Source: Massilia sp. PDC64
GTDB lineage: Bacteria; Pseudomonadota; Gammaproteobacteria; Burkholderiales; Burkholderiaceae_D
Assembly (NCBI RefSeq): GCF_900101265.1
Contig: NZ_FMZS01000002.1
Coordinates: 496,001-560,000 of the forward strand
Length of the DNA: 64,000 nucleotides
Direction of reading: 5' to 3'
A program made the position numbers and the translations under genes. Shown here piece by piece: positions 60,710 to 64,000 of the stretch; within the stretch, counting starts at the first letter, position 1, and each line of letters starts with the position of its first letter. The notes beneath the pieces were generated by a model. It saw nothing but the letters and a program-made list of their open reading frames with translations, searched no databases and had not been told where the DNA came from.

Positions 60710-61647
60710 CAGAAATATCCTTGTTTCTTGCGCTTTTCCATCGAGGCTTCCGAGGTCTGGTCGTCCATGCGGGTCGCGCCGCGTTCGGTCACCTGGGTGA
60801 TCGCCGTCTCGGCGATGATGCCGTCGACGGTGGCCGCGTCGGACGCGACCGGGCACGTGCACGAGATGTCGCCCACGGTACGGAAGCGGACCGTGCGCGT
60901 CTCGACCTGTTCGCCTTCGCGGGCCGGGGTCAGCGGCGTCAGCGGCACGAGCAGGCCGTTACGCGGGATCACCTGGCGCTCGTGCGCGAAATAGATCGAC
61001 GGCAGGGCCAGCTTTTCGCGGGCGATGTACTGCCAGACGTCGAGCTCGGTCCAGTTCGAGATCGGGAACACGCGCATGTTCTCGCCCGGGTGCACGCGGG
61101 TGTTATACAGGTCCCACAGTTCCGGACGCTGGGCCTTCGGATCCCACTGGCCGAATTCGTCGCGGAACGAGAAGATGCGCTCTTTCGCACGCGCCTTTTC
61201 TTCGTCGCGGCGGGCGCCGCCGATGCAGGCGTCGAAGCCGTATTCGGCGATGGTTTCCAGCAGGGTCACGGCTTGCGCGGCATTGCGCGAATCCGTCTGC
61301 GGGTTGCGCAGGCGGACGGTGCCCTTCTTGATCGAGTCCTCGACGGAACCGACGATCAGGCGCTCGCCCAGCTCGGCCACGCGCGCGTCGCGGAACTGGA
61401 TCACTTCGTCGAAGTTGTGGCCCGTGTCGATGTGGACGAGGGGGAACGGGAATTTACCCGGACGGAACGCCTTCTCGGCCAGGCGCAGCAGCACGACGGA
61501 GTCCTTGCCGCCCGAGAACAGCAGCGCGGGGTTCGAGCATTCCGCCGCGACTTCGCGCAGGATGTGGATGGCTTCGGATTCGAGCGCGTCCAGGTGGCGC
61601 GCATTCACGTCGCTGAGGGCGAGCGGGGTGTCACTAAAAGTCGTCAT
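60709..61647 (-). CDS. cysD: sulfate adenylyltransferase subunit 2
   Basis: 312 aa catalytic subunit of ATP sulfurylase, N-type PP-loop fold. PP-loop LLFSGGKDSVVLLRLA (residues 42-57); also LVHIDTGHNFDEVI, GGARRDEEKARAKERIFSFRDEFG and the C-terminal RFRTVGDISCTCPV. Length is typical. Coupled to cysN, 36 bases downstream of cysH. Confidence 0.97.
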   Translation of the reverse strand: MTTFSDTPLALSDVNARHLDALESEAIHILREVAAECSNPALLFSGGKDSVVLLRLAEKAFRPGKFPFPLVHIDTGHNFDEVIQFRDARVAELGERLIVGSVEDSIKKGTVRLRNPQTDSRNAAQAVTLLETIAEYGFDACIGGARRDEEKARAKERIFSFRDEFGQWDPKAQRPELWDLYNTRVHPGENMRVFPISNWTELDVWQYIAREKLALPSIYFAHERQVIPRNGLLVPLTPLTPAREGEQVETRTVRFRTVGDISCTCPVASDAATVDGIIAETAITQVTERGATRMDDQTSEASMEKRKKQGYF

Positions 61648-61683
61648 GTTAGCTGTGCCTGATGTCTTTGTTGGGCCGTGCCA

Positions 61684-62403
61684 TTAGGCCGGGGCCACGG
61701 ATTTGATTCGGATGAGCTTGCCGTCCACGAGGTGCAGGCCGCATTCCTTGGAGTCGGCGTTTTCCCACCACCAGCGGCCGGCGCGCACGTCCTCGCCCGG
61801 CTGGATCGCGCGGGTGCAGGGTTCGCAGCCGATCGACGGGTAGCCGCGGTCGTGCAGGTCGTTGTACGGCACGTTATTGCCGCGGATGTATTCCCACACG
61901 TCATCTTCGCTCCAGTCGGCCAGCGGATTGAACTTGGCCATGCCGTGCGCCGCATCGTCTTCCTGCACGGGCAGGTCGCTGCGCGTCGTCGACTGCGCGC
62001 GGCGCTGGCCCGTGATCCACGCCTTGTTGCCGGCGAGGGCGCGGCCCAGCGGCTCGACCTTGCGCACGTAGCAGCAGCCCTTGCGCAGCTCGACGCTGTC
62101 GTAGAACGCGTTCAGGCCGTTCTTGGTCACGTACTCGTCGACCAGTTCCTGCTTCGGGCGCATCACGACGATGTCGTAGCCGTAATGGGCCTTGACCTTG
62201 TCGATCATGGCCAGGGTTTCCTTGTGCAGGCGGCCGGTCTCCAGCGAGAAGATGGTGATCGGCAGGCCTGCCTTCAAGATCAGGTCGGTGAGGACCATGT
62301 CCTCGGCCGCCAGGCTGGAAGCGAACACGGCAGGCGAAAAATCGCGCGCAATGCGCTCCAGGATGCCGCGGGTTTCATTCACCCGCGCGTTCAGGTCGCT
62401 CAT
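61684..62403 (-). CDS. cysH: adenylylsulfate (APS) reductase, Fe-S type CysH
   Basis: 239 aa PAPS/APS-reductase-family enzyme. The cysteine pairs KGCCYVRKVEPL and IGCEPCTR and the catalytic ECGLH near the C-terminus form the [4Fe-4S]/catalytic set that marks APS reductases. CysN and CysD occur without CysC here, so direct APS reduction to sulfite with thioredoxin is the consistent reading. The PP-loop-like SSLAAEDMVLTDL lies at the N-terminus. It sits 29 bases before (in transcript order, after) the DUF934 gene. Confidence 0.93.
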   Translation of the reverse strand: MSDLNARVNETRGILERIARDFSPAVFASSLAAEDMVLTDLILKAGLPITIFSLETGRLHKETLAMIDKVKAHYGYDIVVMRPKQELVDEYVTKNGLNAFYDSVELRKGCCYVRKVEPLGRALAGNKAWITGQRRAQSTTRSDLPVQEDDAAHGMAKFNPLADWSEDDVWEYIRGNNVPYNDLHDRGYPSIGCEPCTRAIQPGEDVRAGRWWWENADSKECGLHLVDGKLIRIKSVAPA

Positions 62404-62432
62404 GGGTTTCCTTGCTCAGTTACCTTGGTCGG

Positions 62433-63011
62433 TCAGATACCGGCGCCGATGTCGCTGTGCTCGGGCAGCGCGCCGCGCTGGTGGCGGCGGAACAGCGGCA
62501 GCGGGTTGTCGACGGCCGCCTGGTAGGTTTCCGAGAACACCGTCAGGCCTTTCAGTGCGTCATGGATGTTGCGGTCCTGGCGCGTTGCATAGGCGTTGAA
62601 GCCGCAGCGGTACATCTGGAACAGCTGGTCGCGCAGCACGTCGCCGATCGCGCGCAGCTCGCCCTGGTAACCGAGGCGCTTGCGCAGGTTGTAGGCGATC
62701 GAATAACCGCGGCCATCGCTGAACTTCGGGAAGTCGACGGCGACGACGGCGAACTTGTCGAGGTCGTCCTTGACCGTGTGCGCCAGCTCGTCCGACGCGA
62801 ACCAGATGCCCAGTTCTTTACGTTGCGCGCGGGCCAGCAGCTGTTCGCGCTGTGCCAGCCAGACCTTCAGCGGCACGATGATCTTGCCGGCCGGGACTTC
62901 CACGGTTTCCGGCGTGCCGTCTTCGACGAGTTTCAGGACGCTCCAGTCGTCATCCACGACTTCGCGGTGCTTGATGATCTGCTTGTGCGAGTGCAATTCG
63001 AAATTAGGCAT
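62433..63011 (-). CDS. DUF934 protein of the sulfate-reduction operon
   Basis: 192 aa soluble protein of the DUF934 family (COG3749), regularly encoded directly after the sulfite reductase gene in proteobacteria. Conserved-looking stretches are LGIWFASDELAH, VVAVDFPKFSDGRGYSIAYNLRKRLGY and GDVLRDQLFQMYRCGFNAY. Its exact role is not established; a partner or electron-transfer assembly factor for the reductase has been assumed from context. The ATG at 63011 overlaps the cysI stop by eight bases. Confidence 0.9.
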   Translation of the reverse strand: MPNFELHSHKQIIKHREVVDDDWSVLKLVEDGTPETVEVPAGKIIVPLKVWLAQREQLLARAQRKELGIWFASDELAHTVKDDLDKFAVVAVDFPKFSDGRGYSIAYNLRKRLGYQGELRAIGDVLRDQLFQMYRCGFNAYATRQDRNIHDALKGLTVFSETYQAAVDNPLPLFRRHQRGALPEHSDIGAGI

Positions 63012-64000
63012 ATTCGTCTTCCCCAACCTTGGTGCCGGCCGGGATCGGCGTGGCATACACATGTTCCTTGAACGGCGCGACACCGAGGCGCTGCGCCACG
63101 TCGACGAAGCGTTCGCCTTCGACGCGGTTCTTCACGTACACCTCGAGCAGGCGGCCGATGACTTCCGGCATCTGCGGTGCGGAGAACGACGGGCCGATGA
63201 TCTTGCCTATGGCCGATTCGTTGCCCTGGGCGCCGCCGATCGACACCTGGTACCACTCGGAACCGTCCTTGTCCACGCCCAGCACGCCGATGTGGCCCAC
63301 GTGGTGGTGGCCGCAGGCGTTGATGCAGCCCGAGATGTTCAGTTCGATGTCGCCGATGTCGTGCTGGAAGTCCAGGTTGTCGAAACGCTCGGCAATGGCG
63401 GCCGCGATCGGGATCGATTTCGCGTTCGCCAGCGAGCAGTAGTCGCCGCCCGGGCACGAGATCATGTCGGTCAGCAGGCCGATGTTCGGCGTCGCGAGGC
63501 CTTTCGATTTCGCCAGCTGCCATACTTCGAACAGTTTCGACTGCTCGACGTCGGCCAGCACGAGGTTCTGCTCGTGCGTCACGCGCAGTTCGCCGAAGCT
63601 GTACTTGTCGGCCAGGTCGGCCACGAAATCCATCTGCTCGGCCGTCGCGTCGCCCGGCGGCACGCCGGTCTTCTTGAGCGACAGCACGACGGACGCATAG
63701 CCCGGCACCTTGTGCGGCTTGACGTTGCGCTGCAGCCAGTTGGCGAACGCTTTATTGTCGGCATGTTCCGCGCGCGGATCGATGCTCGGCAGGGTCAGGT
63801 AGGGCTTCGGATTGAACCATTGCGCCACGCGTTCGACTTCCTCGCGGGTCAGCGTTTCCGGACCGTCCTTCAGGTCGGCGAATTCCGCCTCGACCATGCG
63901 CGCGAATTCTTCGGCGCCCACGGCTTTCACGAGGATCTTGATGCGGGCCTTGTACTTGTTGTCGCGGCGGCCGAACTGGTTGTACACGCGCATGATCGCT
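63004..64000 (-). CDS. cysI: sulfite/nitrite reductase hemoprotein CysI, truncated at right edge
   Basis: C-terminal 332 codons visible; the frame stays open past position 64000, so the start and roughly 200-230 N-terminal residues lie outside. The siroheme/[4Fe-4S] cysteines are present: CPGGDYCSLANAKSIPIA and SGCINACGHHHVGHIG. The NiR/SiR half-domain LVLADVEQSKLF and RRDNKYKARIKI support the family. It reduces sulfite to sulfide with six electrons. First known gene of the operon reading cysI-DUF934-cysH-cysD-cysN-cobA. Confidence 0.93.
   Translation of the reverse strand, partial: AIMRVYNQFGRRDNKYKARIKILVKAVGAEEFARMVEAEFADLKDGPETLTREEVERVAQWFNPKPYLTLPSIDPRAEHADNKAFANWLQRNVKPHKVPGYASVVLSLKKTGVPPGDATAEQMDFVADLADKYSFGELRVTHEQNLVLADVEQSKLFEVWQLAKSKGLATPNIGLLTDMISCPGGDYCSLANAKSIPIAAAIAERFDNLDFQHDIGDIELNISGCINACGHHHVGHIGVLGVDKDGSEWYQVSIGGAQGNESAIGKIIGPSFSAPQMPEVIGRLLEVYVKNRVEGERFVDVAQRLGVAPFKEHVYATPIPAGTKVGEDEYA

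Overview
The window is high-GC chromosomal DNA from a betaproteobacterium. The best fit is Oxalobacteraceae, Massilia/Telluria-like. The grounds are a PEP-CTERM protein, an EpsA-like regulator, the icd/cspA/clpS/clpA order, an AcnD/PrpF-type methylcitrate operon, and a cys operon carrying DUF934. This placement is inferred from gene content only. No rRNA, tRNA, CRISPR array, prophage or insertion sequence was found.

Layout. (1) 1-5002: the 3' part of an ExeM/NucH-type secreted nuclease, a PEP-CTERM protein, an OmpR-family regulator with a degenerate receiver, an EpsA-like LuxR regulator and a small lipoprotein. (2) 5475-15047: one tightly packed ten-gene operon for a type II secretion/type IV pilus-like machine: pseudopilin, GspF, GspE, PilM-, PilN-, PilO- and GspC/PilP-like proteins, a lipidated TPR secretin and three more pseudopilins. 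It has no gspH-M set and no prepilin peptidase. (3) 15040-22795: housekeeping genes murJ, rpsT, rluE, icd, cspA, clpS and clpA. (4) 22951-30302: a chemoreceptor, a REP-like double hairpin, a reverse-transsulfuration pair, and a secreted-protease island with two tandem M35 metalloproteases facing a small protein that resembles only their N-terminal domain.

(5) 30554-42120: propionate metabolism. PrpR diverges from a DUF485-ActP transporter pair, followed by an alpha/beta hydrolase and then the operon prpB-prpC-GNAT-acnD-prpF. A near-consensus sigma-54 promoter and a GTTTCA/TGAAAC dyad precede prpB, so PrpR probably controls a methylcitrate cycle that converts propionyl-CoA to pyruvate and succinate. 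(6) 42260-58627: a PAS-GGDEF-EAL protein, a MarR-GNAT fusion, xthA, small unknown genes, pepA, lptF, lptG, a CbiX-like chelatase, a multipass glycosyltransferase-like protein, a large DUF4214 repeat protein and a coiled-coil protein. (7) 58629-64000 (minus strand): assimilatory sulfate reduction, cysI (cut by the window edge), DUF934, cysH, cysD, cysN and cobA. No cysC is present and CysH carries iron-sulfur cysteines, so APS is probably reduced directly; CobA makes the siroheme precursor for CysI.

The most unusual items are the hybrid secretion operon with its lipidated secretin and Glu5-less pseudopilin, the response regulator with Glu at the phosphoacceptor position, the stand-alone M35 N-terminal-domain protein, the GNAT gene embedded in the prp operon, and several strong unassigned palindromes.
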